64,000 nt of DNA from Cordilura impudica (Eukaryota > Arthropoda > Insecta > Diptera > Scathophagidae), in assembly GCA_963682025.1 (NCBI GenBank), contig OY821520.1, positions 132,930,319-132,994,318 of the forward strand. Direction: 5' to 3'. This document shows, one piece after another, positions 35,864 to 47,659 of the stretch (within the stretch, counting starts at the first letter, position 1; the number at the start of each line of letters is the position of its first letter). The position numbers and the translations under genes were made by a program. A model generated the notes under the pieces. That model saw nothing but the letters and a program-made list of their open reading frames with translations, made no database searches and had not been told where the DNA came from.

Positions 35864-37752
35864 ATGAAGGAAGAAATAGAGTTTATTTATAATACGCGGC
35901 ATCAAGGCGGTAATTTGAATTTCCATGCACGAGTAGCAGAAGCATTGGCCAATGAGTTAGAGCGTGAAAGGGCCGCTGAAGATAGCGAAGCGTTTGCAGA
36001 TGAGGTGATGGATGACTTTCCAGGAGTTGACGATGATATGGATCTAAATTATATGCCAAACGATGACGATGCCTCAGATGACGAAAATGATTTGGTTATT
36101 GAACCAGATGAAATGCCGAAGATTCTTTCTTTGGTAAGGACGGCAGTATATGGTGTAAAAATGAACCAAATATTGGAATTCGTATACGACAACACAATAC
36201 CATGCGATTTCGACCTGGTCCGAAGCAACAAAACAGTGTTCAAATTGAAGTTTTCAAAAAATTTTTCACACCAAATATAACATTTGTTATAATTTCTGAA
36301 ACGAATCGCCATGGAAAAGATGTAGTCGAGAAATGGAATGCAGCTAATCCTAGTAAAAAACCAAAAGTTTGGAAAAATATGACCGAAATTGAGTGCATTC
36401 GTCGGTATTCTTTTGGCAGCTGGTTGTAACCACAATAATATGCAAACCACATAGTCAAATAATCTGCCCATACTCAGAACAGCCATGTCTTTCAATCGAT
36501 TTTCTTTACTGGTACGATACATTCGTTTTGAAGATTAGATCACGCATTCATCGATTGCGAGCTGGCAAAGCTGCACCAATTCGTGACGTTTGAATTTTTT
36601 AAATGAAAATCTTGCCAAACATTACAGTCCGCATGGCAGCATAACAATTGATGAGCAACTGTTCCCATATCGTTGAAAAACAAAATTCACACAATATATA
36701 TCATCAAAAGCAGCGAAATATGGCATTAAAATTTGGTGGGCATGTAAATATATATATCAATATCTAAATATCCACTGCAAGGAAAACTTTATACAGTTCG
36801 ACAAAAAGGAGAAGAACGGGAAGTAAACCAATGAGAAAATGTTATGCTACAACTCGCAAAGTCGTACAGCAATACTGGCCGTAAAATTGTAGCTGACAAC
36901 TTTTTACGACACTAGAAGGAATAAAGCGTCTGGCAAAAATTGGTCTTGCATTTGTTGGTACCATTCGGTCTAATAAAAGATATATTCCTAACGAATTGAG
37001 AAAGGATCGCTCTCGTCCTGTTCTGTTATCGTTATTTGGATTCCACGAAAATTTAGTTTCAATTTGCAGCTACGTGCCAAAAAAAAATTAAATAAATAAA
37101 CAAACTTACTTTCGAGCTTCCATTATACGAGACATTATGAAGGGGAAGCAATGAAACCCGAAGCAATTCTCTTCTACAATGAAAATAAAGCTGGCGTCGA
37201 TTGTATGGATCAAATGGTTACACATTTTACTACGAAGCGATCACCAAGACGATGGACTTTTGCGTTCTTCCGCAACATGTTGGACACAATGGCACTGGCT
37301 GCATTTATTATTTGAAAGAAGTTGATGGTCTCAACAAAAATAATGCTAGAAGAAATTTTATCACTAAGTTAGCTGATACATTGGTTCTTCCAAATATTGA
37401 AAACCGAATGAATAACATTCACATCAGCAAACAGTTCAGCACTAGTTTGGCCATGGAATCGTTTTTTGAAAGAGCACTTAATGTAAGTTTGATTGATATA
37501 ATATTTATCCTTCATTTCATCTCACTTTCCTTGTATTTCTTTTTGATTTCAGATTCCAGTAGTAGTTCCTAGCTCAAGTGGTGCTGATACTCTACAAAAG
37601 AGAAAAAGTTGTCAGCTATGTACATTGGGAGGCAAAAAAAATTCGCCGACTAACACGTTTTTTTTGTTCCAAGTGCTCGAATCCGGTATGCCTACAACAT
37701 TCGAAATCAGTTGCTTACCTGAAGCTCTGTAAGTCTTTTTTAATTTTGAATT
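35864..37752 (+). pseudogene. PB-1 piggyBac transposase, frameshifted
   Basis: Starts MKEEIEFIYNTRH with an acidic N-terminus (ASDDENDLVIEPDEM) for 100 codons, then frame changes. ITIDEQLFPYR at about 36640-36675 (first catalytic Asp; the following Gly codon is TGA), KIVADNFF at about 36885 (second Asp), GVDCMDQMVTHFTTKRSP from 37195 (third Asp) followed by RRWTFAFFRNMLDTMALAAF. A GT-AG intron is likely at about 37481-37552. The C-terminal Cys-rich domain (CQLC ... CSKC ... CLQH) is at 37605-37705. All three Asp survive but at least five frame breaks do not allow a product. Confidence 0.82.
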
Positions 37753-38670
37753 AATTGAAATTTATTTTATAGCTACTAATTTTAGAATTGAAATGAAATT
37801 TTAACAACTATTTGTTTGAAATTAAACACAGAAAAAAAAAATTTTCTTGTTTTATTTCCCATAAAATTTTTTTTTGTTTGGGTAGGTGGTTTAGCATATA
37901 CTAAGAACAAAAAAAAAAAAAATAGAAAATATGTATCTGCCTAGCGTGATAACAATACAACAATGTAATATTATCACTAAAATACCATATTTTTCATATA
38001 AATGTATTTTAACCCATTTTCGGCCGCTGGTCGATTTTTCGACCAGCAACTTTGAAGCGATGTAACTCAAACGTTAGATATGTTTTGTTTAAACCGTTGA
38101 TGGATAAGACAATTTTGATCTTTTGTTAACGCACTGATTTTAGCCTTTCGTAAAAAAATAAAAGTTTGCAGATTTTCGTGAAAGGAAGAAGAAAGGACTT
38201 TTTTTGGACCAATTTTCAAAATTCAGTAAAAAGTCTTAAAACTAAAATTACTTATTTTATTTTTGCATATTGAGGAAGCGGAAAGACCAAATAACAATAA
38301 TCAATTAATATCCGCAACAATTTTGAAAGTTTTCTACTTCCCAGAAGAGCGTTATTTTTGGTGGTCGAAAAATCGACCACTGGCCAGAAGTCATCAAGTA
38401 GATATTTAATTGAATTTGATATTTTGCTAGTAGGCTGTGAAAAATTCTGCGACTTTTTTTTTATTTTCGCTGTTGCTTTGTGATATTTGTTATTCGTTTC
38501 TGCAGAATTTGAATTTGAAATTTTGCTCGTAGCCTGTGAAAAATTCTGCGAATTTTTTTTTATTTTCGCTGTTGCTTTGTCATAATTGTTATTCTTTTCT
38601 GCGGAGCAGACGTGTGTGTGGCAAATAAAAGTGAGATAATTGCATTTTGGTGTGGTTTTATATAAAGAAA

Positions 38671-40704
38671 ATGTCTTTTCGAAAAGTGTTAACCATGGTA
38701 GAAATCATGGCTGCTTTGAACGAGCCGTGTTCGGATGACGAGGAAGATCAAGCCATTATGAGTTCAAAAGATGTTGATGTCGTGTATATTCCACCTAAAG
38801 TAGACTATGTGACTGATGAAGAAGATATCGACGATAATCAAATTGCTCTAAATGATGGCAATGTTGATTGTGCGAATGAAATTACCGGGGAAGTGGAGTT
38901 ACAGTACGTTTGAGACAATGACTTAATACCTAATAATACTGAAGAGCCGCAACCATCAACATCGAAAGCCGCAAAAAGACGTGGAAGACCTAAAAAGCTG
39001 TTAATCCATCCTTATTCAAAGGAAAGGCAGATTTTGAAGTTTCTGATTGGCAGAAAATTGGGGATTTTACTTACACCAGAGCACCAATCAACGTGAAAGT
39101 TTTGAAAAAGGAAGAAATTTGCGCAAAAATTGGTAAGTGAACAATTTTTTTTAATATCATTTAGGCCCGGTTGTTTAATAGACAAACAAACCTCAGATTT
39201 CTAGCGAATAAATTTGTAAAATTTGTATTGAATTTGACAGAATTTAAAAAGTTTATTCGATAGATAGCTTATTCATGAGTTGTTTGACTATTGAACAACC
39301 GGTCCTTAGTCGTTTTAGAGTCTTAATTTTTAGTTTTTGACTTTGTGTAGGTGGTATGTCACCGTATGACATATTTTCATTGTATTTCGATGGAACATTG
39401 ATCGAGGATATTACTCACTTCACGAATTTATATGCCACTCAAAATAATGCAACCATTGATGTGACACCAAATGAAATGCGGCCCTTCATTGGTATATTGT
39501 ACCTATCAGGGTATCACACGCTGCCACACATCGATAATTATTGGTCAGTTCAGCAGGACATGATAGTACCTATGGTGAAGCAAACGATGAGCCGAAATCG
39601 ATTCAAAGTCATAAAAAGATTTCTCCACCTCTCGGATAACAACAATCTGAACGTAGCAGATCGCTTTGCGAAAGTCCGACCGATTATTGATGCTCTCAAT
39701 GAAAAATTTATGCAGTTCGGAGTTTTCAGCCACATCTTATCTATAGATGAACAGATGATACCCTATTTTGGAAGACACTCGTGCAAGATGTTTATTCGCG
39801 GAAAACCGATTCGGTTCGGATTCAAATCATGGTGCTTGTGTTCAGAGCAAGGATATCTATTATTTTCCATACCATACGATGGCTCGGCAACTCCCCATGA
39901 TAAAAATATCGGTCTTGGCGCTCAAACGGTTTTGAATTTGCTTGAAAATGTATCTGATCCCGATTGTCATATTATTTTCTGTGACAATTTTTTTTCCTCC
40001 TATCATCTTATGTGTCTACTGAATGAACGCCGTTTCTTTGCAACTGGCACAATACGTGAAAACAGAATGGCGAAAATTCCATTAGAAAATTTAAAAAAGG
40101 CTGAACGTGGCGAATTTGACCAATTATTCGATGCTAAGCAAGAAATATTGGTCATCCGTTGGAATGACAATGCAGTTGTAAATGTCATTACTAATAATTC
40201 TACAGTCGAGCCATTGTTCAATGCTCGAAGATATTGTCGTACGCAAAGGAAAACAGTTGCGATTCCCCAACCAAAAGTGATTCGTGAATATAACCAAGGT
40301 ATGGGAGGCGTTGACCTTCCAGGAGGAAAGAATTGGTGGTGGCCACTATGAACCAACGCTATCGGCAATGCAATGGTCAATGCTTGGAAGATGCATTGCA
40401 TGTTGACAAAGCATGAAAACACAAAGCCACTTACTCAATTAGAGTTTCGTTCTGCTGTTACTACCAAGCTACTGACTTCCAATATGATGAACGAAGACAT
40501 GGAAGATAACGCTGCTGATGTTGATAAAAAAGAATGTCCTCCTGGTTTCCCACGGATCGACGAAAAAACCATATTGTGGTAAAAAGCCCTCAAAATAAAT
40601 ATTGTCGCTGCAAAGTGTGCAAAAAACATACAATTTTTACATGCAAAAAATGTAATGTTTTCTTGCACACCAAATGTTTTGATGAATACCACCAAACTAT
40701 CTAA
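38671..40704 (+). pseudogene. PB-2 piggyBac transposase, lightly damaged
   Basis: Exon 1 begins MSFRKVLTMVEIMAALNE with an acidic tail (EEDIDDNQIALNDG). It has a TGA at 38911 and a frameshift near 38995 after KRRGRPKK, an AT-hook-like basic motif. A GT-AG intron spans 39133-39350 and holds a MITE. Exon 2 is open for 331 codons from 39356: LSIDEQMIPYFGR (Asp near 39746), IIFCDNFFSSYHL (Asp near 39983), GMGGVDL (Asp near 40314), a spacing of about 79 and 110 residues, close to the usual family spacing. A short deletion after GVDL and a TGA at 40349 (Trp expected) follow. The frame then resumes, with a final frame change into the CRCKVCKKH..CKKC..HTKCF zinc domain. Confidence 0.87.
39164..39305. 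mobile_element. 142-bp MITE inside the PB-2 intron
   Basis: GGCCCGGTTGTTTAATAG at the left is mirrored by CTATTGAACAACCGGTCC at the right; TTA flanks both sides (39161-39163 and 39306-39308). The TWA duplication points to a PIF/Harbinger-type MITE. It lies wholly within the intron, leaving the GTAAGT donor and GTGTAG acceptor intact, so it could be tolerated by the transposase gene. Confidence 0.8.
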
Positions 40705-41140
40705 CCTTTTTTGCGTTAATTATTCATATCTTATCAATAAATAAAATTTTTGCTACAACTAAAAACGAAAAAAATGAATTAAAGTTAAATATTCGTAAAA
40801 AAACGCATTCCTTTATTTATATATGTAGATGTTGACTTCTGGCCAATGGTCGATTTTTCGACCACTTCATATCTAGAGAACAACAATTAAAAAAAAATTT
40901 TTTTTTTAAATTTTTCTAAATTGAGCTCCTAAAAGTAAGTATTTAAAAGGAATTCAAAAAATTCCTGCGATTTCTGGTAGCGGCCGATAATGGGTTAATA
41001 CATAGTGTATCTGGCCAGATACATGTGCTACGTATGTGACAATCGGAACATGTGCATGACGGATGGCTAATTATATTATTAATTTTTAACTTAATTGCAA
41101 AAAATCTAGCTATTATAATTTGAAAACTAGGCTATTTTGT

Positions 41141-41352
41141 TTTTAAGCGTTGACAACCTTGGTTATAATATTGTATTTAGAATACGGGTGCAGGGTATGA
41201 GTATTCGGTACAGCCGAATATAACACTTTTACTTGGTTCCAAATAAATTAAGCGTTGACAACCTTGGTTATAACATTGTATTTAGAATATGGATGCAGGG
41301 TATTAAGTATTAGGTACAGCCAAATATAACACTTTTGCTTGGTTCCAAATAA
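41141..41352 (+). repeat. Two tandem 106-bp units
   Basis: AAGCGTTGACAACCTTGGTT begins units at about 41142 and 41250; each ends TTACTTGGTTCCAAATAAA. They differ at a few positions. Each contains GGTACAGCCGAATATAAC-like sequence. A recent local duplication of unknown origin. Confidence 0.75.
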
Positions 41353-42126
41353 AATACAAGAAAGTTTAAGTAATTGGTTTTTTATATATTTTTTAATTAA
41401 TTTGAAATAAAAGATACAACAAAACAAAAGAATACTTTTATAATTTTTCAAAACTTAATTTAACCAAATATATATTGTGTATATAGCGCATAATGGCATA
41501 CAAGTGGACAAACTGAAATTTATCTTGCTGATTTTATCCCTTTTTAACACTTCCTTTTAAATATATGGCGCAATGTTGGCCACTGAAAATTTGTTTGAAG
41601 TCATATTTTATTTACAAACCACCATCTACTTATTGAAATACACCCTTGAGTAATTTTTAATTAAAATTTATTATTTTCGTGGATCCCGTTTTAAAAATTT
41701 TTGTCTACATCATCGTTCCGACTTGGAAATTTTATTACTTTATTTTTAATTTTCTTTTACACTGTATATTTTATTTGTTGTTATTATTTATTTTTTTCCA
41801 AATACTTCTCTGACGTGTTATTGAAATAATATTTGCAAGTTTTTACGGTACTCTGGGATAAAGATGTTTTTTTTTTTTTTTTTACCAAATTACGTCATTT
41901 TAACTAATCGTGCAGGAAACACCAATTGGTCCACCTACTGCTGAAAATGAAGTCAGTATTTTTAATTTCTTATTTATACTCTATTGTTGACATTATTTTG
42001 CTATATTCCGATATATATTGCGTTAAAAAAAATCGATTAAATTTACACAAAATACAGTATTGGTAGATCCATTTTTATGAAATTATTAATAAATTATACT
42101 GTGCTAGTCGCAAATTGTAACAAGCT
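41353..42126. other. AT-rich spacer
   Basis: No gene or element was recognised. Contains a T-run at about 41868-41884. Confidence 0.35.
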
Positions 42127-44540
42127 GGGTACCCTACTGGTAAAGCTAATTCGCGAACGCTGAATTCAATGGCGATAGATGTTTTTCAAAGTTAGCGCTC
42201 ATATTCGCGATATTAGTGATTTAAAACTAAATTATGTCCGCCCGTGTGTTCTATGTCATTATGTTTGTGTGATCATCATAATTTTGTATGCAAATGATCA
42301 TAGGCCCTTAAATTTTTTCACTTGAAATTTAGTTGGCGATTCTCTTTGTGTCGCATTTGTTTTCGACTTATGGCAGTCCCCCTTTGCATTTGCATTCTGC
42401 TTGTTGAAGTGAAACAGTTTATTGTTATTGGAAATAAACTGTTACACTTGTATACAGGCAGAATGTAGGCAAAGGGTTGAGTTGAGTTATTGAAATCAGT
42501 TTGCTGGAGATAAAGACTGCGGTAAGTAGTCATTTCGTATTTGTTGGTTCTCATTACTTTAGCTTGTATTTTTTTTAGAAATAAACACTACATTAAATCA
42601 ATAAACACTACATAAACATAGTTAACTGTTATTAAAATGGAACAACATGTTGATTTTGATAACTTTTGCTACGTTTGCGGAAAACGTACTATTACAGACT
42701 CTCGTCGGAAAATCGGCGATGACTTTGCGGAGTTTTATAACCAATATTTTAATCAGGTAGTTTTTCGTAATGTGGAGTGGGCCCCGTCTGTCGTTTGCAC
42801 TGAATGCTTGTCTATATTAAATAGATGGAAAAAAGGTAAGATTGGTTCTATGCCCTTTGGTGTTCCAATAATTTGGTCGGATCCACAAGTTCATACTTCA
42901 GATGAGTGCTATGCGTGCTTAAATTTTGTTTCTGGAACAAATAGAAACAAATTACGTACATTTCAATATACAGAAACAAAATATACCCAATTACCGTTGC
43001 CGCACTTGGAAAATATTCCAATTCCCAGAAGACCAAGCATAACAGAGGAATGTGCGTCACTAACAATACAAACTGAAGGAGAGTCATTAGTATCACAATA
43101 CCAACCATCCCACGTCACTAACAACTGCAATCATTTAGAAATTACACAAAACCGTTTGGACATTATGGTACGTCGCCTTAAACTATATCAGCGGCAGTCA
43201 ATTCTTTTAGCTAAGGAACTGAAGCAAGCTAATATTCTAGCACCTGATGTTAAGGTATATGGATCAATCGGTCGTCATCGTCATCATTTACAAATTTTTT
43301 TAAATTAATTGATAACAACTCGTTGGCATTTTGCATTGACATTCGCGGTTTAATTTTAACAATGCATCATGAATATAAACCCGAAGATTGGCGATTGTTC
43401 ATCGACTCATCAAAAAGCAGTTCTAAGGCAGTTCTTCTTCACATGACAAATACCAAAAATTCAGTTCCGATTGCACTAAGTACCAACACAAAAGATACTT
43501 ATCTATCTCATAATTGGAAAATTTGTGCTGACTTAAAAGTGATAGCTCTTTTAAGGGGTATGTAAATGGGTTACACTAAAAATATGTGCTTCATGTGTTT
43601 ATGGGATACCCGATATAGAGGCGATCAGTAAGGAAAGCAGGACTGGCCTCAACGTGGAACAGCTAAATTACGAGTGAATAACATAGTTGAAAATCCACTT
43701 GTATCAATTGATAAAGTATTGTTACCCCCGATACATATCAAACTAGGGATTGTGAAAAACTTCATTAAGGTGCTTATTCGACTGAAAAGGCGTTTAACTA
43801 GCTAAGTCGCATTTTTCCAAGATTAAGTAATACGAAAATTAAAGAAGATTTGTGTTAGATTATTTCATACTAATATGTTAGAAATTTTAATTTATTTTGC
43901 GTTTTTTAAAGGAATAGTTAATGGACCGGACATCCGTCGCTTGACGAAGGACAAGTTATTTGAAGATACACTTAGTATTGAAGAGCTTGAGGCACAGAAC
44001 TCTGTAAAAGGGATTATTGACAATGTTTTAGGTGTTAATCGAGCTAATGATTGGCGTATTTATATAGGAAAAATGATTTCCGCTTTTCACCGTATTAATG
44101 TAAAAATGTCTCTTAAAGTCCATTTTATGCATTCTCATGTCAACAAGTTTGCTGAACAATCACCAGCTGAGTCTGATGATCATGGGGAGAGATTCCATCA
44201 AGTTATAGCTAGACTTGAACACTGGTACAGTGGTAAGAAGTTGGATTCTCTGTTAGGTGATATTTGCTGGAACTTACAAGAAGAAATGCTTGAAAATGAT
44301 GAATAAATATTGACTAAAATAAAAAAAAATTTGGGAAAACAATTGACGGAAAATGTATTTAACAAAGTTGAATTGATTAAAATTCAAAAATGATCCCAAA
44401 AATATAAAAAATATAGTTTTTTGGTACTTTATTATTGAAATTTTAAATCGCGAATATCGCGAATATGAGCGCTAACTTTGAAAAACCGCTATCACCATTG
44501 AATTCAGCGTACGCGAATTAGCTTTGCCAGTAGGGTGCCT
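42127..44540 (+). mobile_element. TIR-bounded element of unassigned superfamily
   Basis: Positions 42127-42215 and 44452-44540 are inverted repeats of about 88 bp, highly similar (ACCCTACTGGTAAAGCTAAT at the left end), containing GTTAGCGCTCATATTCGCGA. A possible 4-bp AGCT direct repeat lies at the borders (42123-42126, 44541-44544, allowing one unmatched terminal base). It is about 2.4 kb with one broken gene at 42637-44306. I recognise the protein as one that recurs in many arthropod genomes as an uncharacterised multi-copy product, but cannot name a transposase superfamily for it. Confidence 0.75.
42637..44306 (+). pseudogene. Cys-rich protein of the unassigned TIR element
   Basis: 42637-43308: 223 codons from MEQHVDFDNFCYVCGK with three CxxC pairs (C11/C14, C54/C57, C91/C94), probably a zinc-binding N-terminus, and a C-terminal RHRHH. 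A frameshift near 43280 leads to FCIDIRGLILTMHHEY and EDWRLFIDSSKSSSKAVLL. HNWKICADLKVIALL follows, apparently after an in-frame deletion. TAA codons at 43563 and 43627 interrupt CFMCLWDTRYRGDQ. LLPPIHIKLGIVKNFIK ends near 43775. 43905-44306 holds GIVNGPDIRRLTKD to SLKVHFMHSHVNKFAEQ and SDDHGERFHQVIARLE. The DIRG, FIDSS, GDLK-like and DHGERFH acidic/His blocks might form a nuclease-like core; that is inference. Confidence 0.7.
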
Positions 44541-45379
44541 AGCTTATGACGAAAAAAAAATGTCAAATTCGAGCACAGTGTTTTTATTAATAAATATATA
44601 TATAGAAGTGTTTGTCATACAAAGATCATTCGATTATATCTTTAAATTAAAACATTCAATCTATGGTCTCTTTTATTATAATTTGGTGTACTCAAATAAA
44701 GCTATTTATTTATTTATTGAAAAAAAAAAAAAACAATGAGAGAATAAGGAAGTGTATACTTTAAATATTCATGATCTTATGTAATAACGTTCACTCATTC
44801 GATTTTGCTATAAATATTTAATTAAACATTTTGAGACATCATAAACACCAAGCAATAAATATAATTTTTTTTGCAGCTTAACTCATTTGTTATTCAAACC
44901 TTTCAAGCAAACCACAAATATTACATAATAGCGGTATTGTTCTAGCAATTAAATGAACAAAATTGCAAGAACTCTATAAATTTGATCTCAACGTAACCAA
45001 AGAGAATGCCACACCTCAAAAGAATAAGTTATCTAACCAATTATGCAACAACCAATGAATCAAAGAATATAAACCAGAGAATATTATGACATAATTATTT
45101 TTAATGGTCAATGGCCGTTTGTTTGATAAAGAACGGTTAACAGCTAAATGTCTATTAGCCACAGAGTTTTCCTACTAAAAAGCAATATATAAATATATTG
45201 GGTGTATACTTAAGTAACGAGCTTAGATATTTCCCTATATTATAGTCATGATCAAAAAATGTCGGAAAATGACATCTCTATGTAATAGAAAGTACTAAAA
45301 ATGTTTCACTTACACCCACCTTTAATTATACACATTAACTAAAATTCAGTATCTAAAGCGATTTTCTTTCTTCCGTCTA
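44541..45379. other. AT-rich spacer
   Basis: No recognised feature. The short open frame at 44524-44739 starts inside the preceding inverted repeat and shows no family resemblance. Confidence 0.35.
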
Positions 45380-46195
45380 TCAGTACCAGAGTTCAGAAAA
45401 AAACACACACTGAATAAAAAACTCGTACATATATGTAAACAAACATAACTTAGACCAACACACACATATTTTTATTTTCATATCAATTATGTTTGTTTTT
45501 AAATTTTCTTCGGTGCCCAACACAACCACGACTGTGTTCGTTTTAATATTTCGTTATTTACACGAACATTTTTCTATCACGTACTTTTTTTTTCAATCAC
45601 ACATAAAGCACACATTTTTGAGTGTTGCTTTATTTGAAGTTGATGTTCTGGTACGTGTAGTGAAAAAAAACACAGAACATGTAAAATAAACAGGTTCGAG
45701 TTCAGTTATATTTTAAGTCGTGTTGTGGCTCGTGTAGTAAGAAAAAACACAACATGTACAATAAACAGGTTCGAGTTCAGTTATATTTTAAACACGACTT
45801 AAAATATAACTGAACTCGAACCTGTTTACTGTACATGTTCTGTTGTTTCTTACTACACGAGCCACAACACGACTTAAAATATAACTGAACTCGAACCTGT
45901 TTATTTTACATGTTCTGTGTTTTTTTTCACTACACGTACCAGAACATCAACTTCAAATAAAGCAACACTCAAAAATGTGTGCTTTATGTGTGATTGAAGC
46001 AAAAAGAATGTGATACAAAAATGTTCGTGTAAATAACGAAATATTAAAACGAACACAGTCATGGTTGTGTTGGGTACCGTAGAAAATTTTGAAACGCACA
46101 TAATTGATATGAAAATAAAGATATGTGTTGGCTGCTTTTGAACAGAACATTGTGTGTTTCGTGTGTGTATTTTCTGAACCTTGATCAGTACAGAT
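45380..46195. mobile_element. Large palindrome, foldback-type element
   Basis: The left arm (45380-45790) and right arm (about 45795-46195) are inverted copies meeting near 45792. Each arm has its own internal duplication of GGTTCGAGTTCAGTTATATT. Similar open frames on opposite strands (45489-45689 plus, 45901-46101 minus) are mirror images and diverge by several substitutions. Outer ends are CAGTACCAGAGTTCAG and its diverged inverse. No target duplication was found. Confidence 0.75.
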
Positions 46196-47640
46196 ACATA
46201 AAACTGTATGACAAAATGAAATTTTTGTTTGCTTCCAGGATCAAACTGTAAAGGTTATGAAAGCATATGTAGATTAAAAAAATACTCATGTCTCAGAGTT
46301 TTCCTAGACCAATTATCCGTCCGTCTAACAATTTACGCCCACAACGGTTCGTAGTTGCTGAATTTTTGTTAATACCTTCAAATACGATCAGATGTAATTT
46401 GTAAAAAATTTGTAAAACCGGTCAACGGTTTTTAAATATTTTTATTTCAAGTACTGTTCACGGTAAAGTAACGTATGCCATTTAAAATAATGTGTAAATT
46501 TTTTAATTTTTGTATATTTGCCATACATTTTAATGATAGCACTTGTTAGGACTTCTTCCGACGCAGTGGATTGGCCCCACTATAACAACGTAAATCTTTC
46601 CAAAGACATACAAATAATATATATTTTACACTCAATTTAAATCCTCTCATATAAACCCTAACATTCCCTAGATAGGAGAGGGAAGGTTCACTGTCTTATC
46701 GAATCATGTGAAATGAAAAAAGCTTTTTACGAATTCGCTAATGAATTCGGTGTAAAATGGGGTTCGACATCATGAACGAAATTGCGGAGGTCATTCTGGT
46801 GCTGAGAAAACTATTCTCAATGAAAAACGGTTCTCATTAATCAACGATTTTTGATTTAAAAATTGTTGGGCCTTATCGTATTCAATATAAGCTCTATAAT
46901 ATTTTAGGCGACATGTAAATGAGCATCACATTCCAATATGGTTAAAGTTAAATTTCTTTCTCCATGTTTGAGATTCAATGTTACTTTTTGGTCATGTTAC
47001 TCTCTTTTGGAACTTATTAGTTGGGGTATTATTAAATCAGTTATCTTAACAAAGTTTAGCACGCAAAACACAGTTTGACACCTAATATACAGCGTTCTGT
47101 ACGTCCACTATAATTTATATATAACGGCATTTATAATAATATGCTTATACATTTAAAGTGAATGTATCATACACATTCAGAGGTAATAACAAACAATTTC
47201 GTTAAATAATATACACTCAAAAAATGGCAATATAATATACACTCAAAATATTGCGAAACCATTTTCAGATTAAGGCCTGAAGTTGCAATTTTTTTATATC
47301 TCGAACCTTTCAAAACAAATTTGCTTTATTGAATACCAGTATGCCCTGTCGCGCTTTACTAAGACTTGCCGAGACTAATTGACATGTTTTATTTCATAAT
47401 AAATGTTTCATACAATATTTTTATTGTGCTATTAAAATATTTTATTTTATTTTATATTTTTTTTATTTCCGCGCTTGCTGTCATATAATATTTTTTGTTT
47501 TTTCAATTAAATTTTCAATTATATATTCTTTCTTTATTTACATATTTTAACAAATTTCATATTCACATATGAGATCTTATCTTTACATATAGATATTGTA
47601 ACAAATAATATATAGGATCTAAAGATATTAAATAGTTTTA
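46196..47640. other. 1.4 kb with no recognised gene
   Basis: No family motif could be read on either strand. AATATACACTCAAAA occurs twice near 47209-47250. The part nearest 47640 may be the 3' untranslated region of LINE-D. Confidence 0.35.
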
Positions 47641-47659
47641 ATTTATGTTTTAATGAATT

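Larger units (their letters stand above)
38013..40994 (+). mobile_element. piggyBac element PB-2 (inner), nearly intact
   Basis: TTAA at 38009-38012 and 40995-40998 flank CCCATTTTCGGCCGCT and its inverse AGCGGCCGATAATGGG. A 16-bp palindrome GGTCGATTTTTCGACC (or its inverse) occurs at 38029, 38363 and 40848, and the longer 31-bp block at 38363-38393 is mirrored at about 40833-40863. The 5' leader has a 95-bp imperfect tandem duplication (about 38410-38595). The intact TTAA duplication shows it is younger than PB-1. Confidence 0.9.
35241..41066 (+). mobile_element. piggyBac element PB-1 (outer), interrupted by PB-2
   Basis: Left end TTAA then CCCTCCGTGATGCACATG (35237 on); right end is the inverse, CATGTGCATGACGGATGG, followed by CTAA (41067-41070), a mutated TTAA. 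Subterminal inverted repeats (about 35421-35458 and 41008-41042) share TACGTAGCACATGT and CTGGCCAGATACA. The transposase gene is at 35864-37752. PB-2 (38013-40994) was inserted at a TTAA just downstream of the gene. Excluding PB-2 the element is about 2.8 kb. Confidence 0.85.

Noticed and set aside
45489..46101. Two similar 66-codon frames that look like a conserved gene pair
   Set aside because: They are mirror images within a palindromic element; similarity reflects the inverted repeat, not coding constraint.
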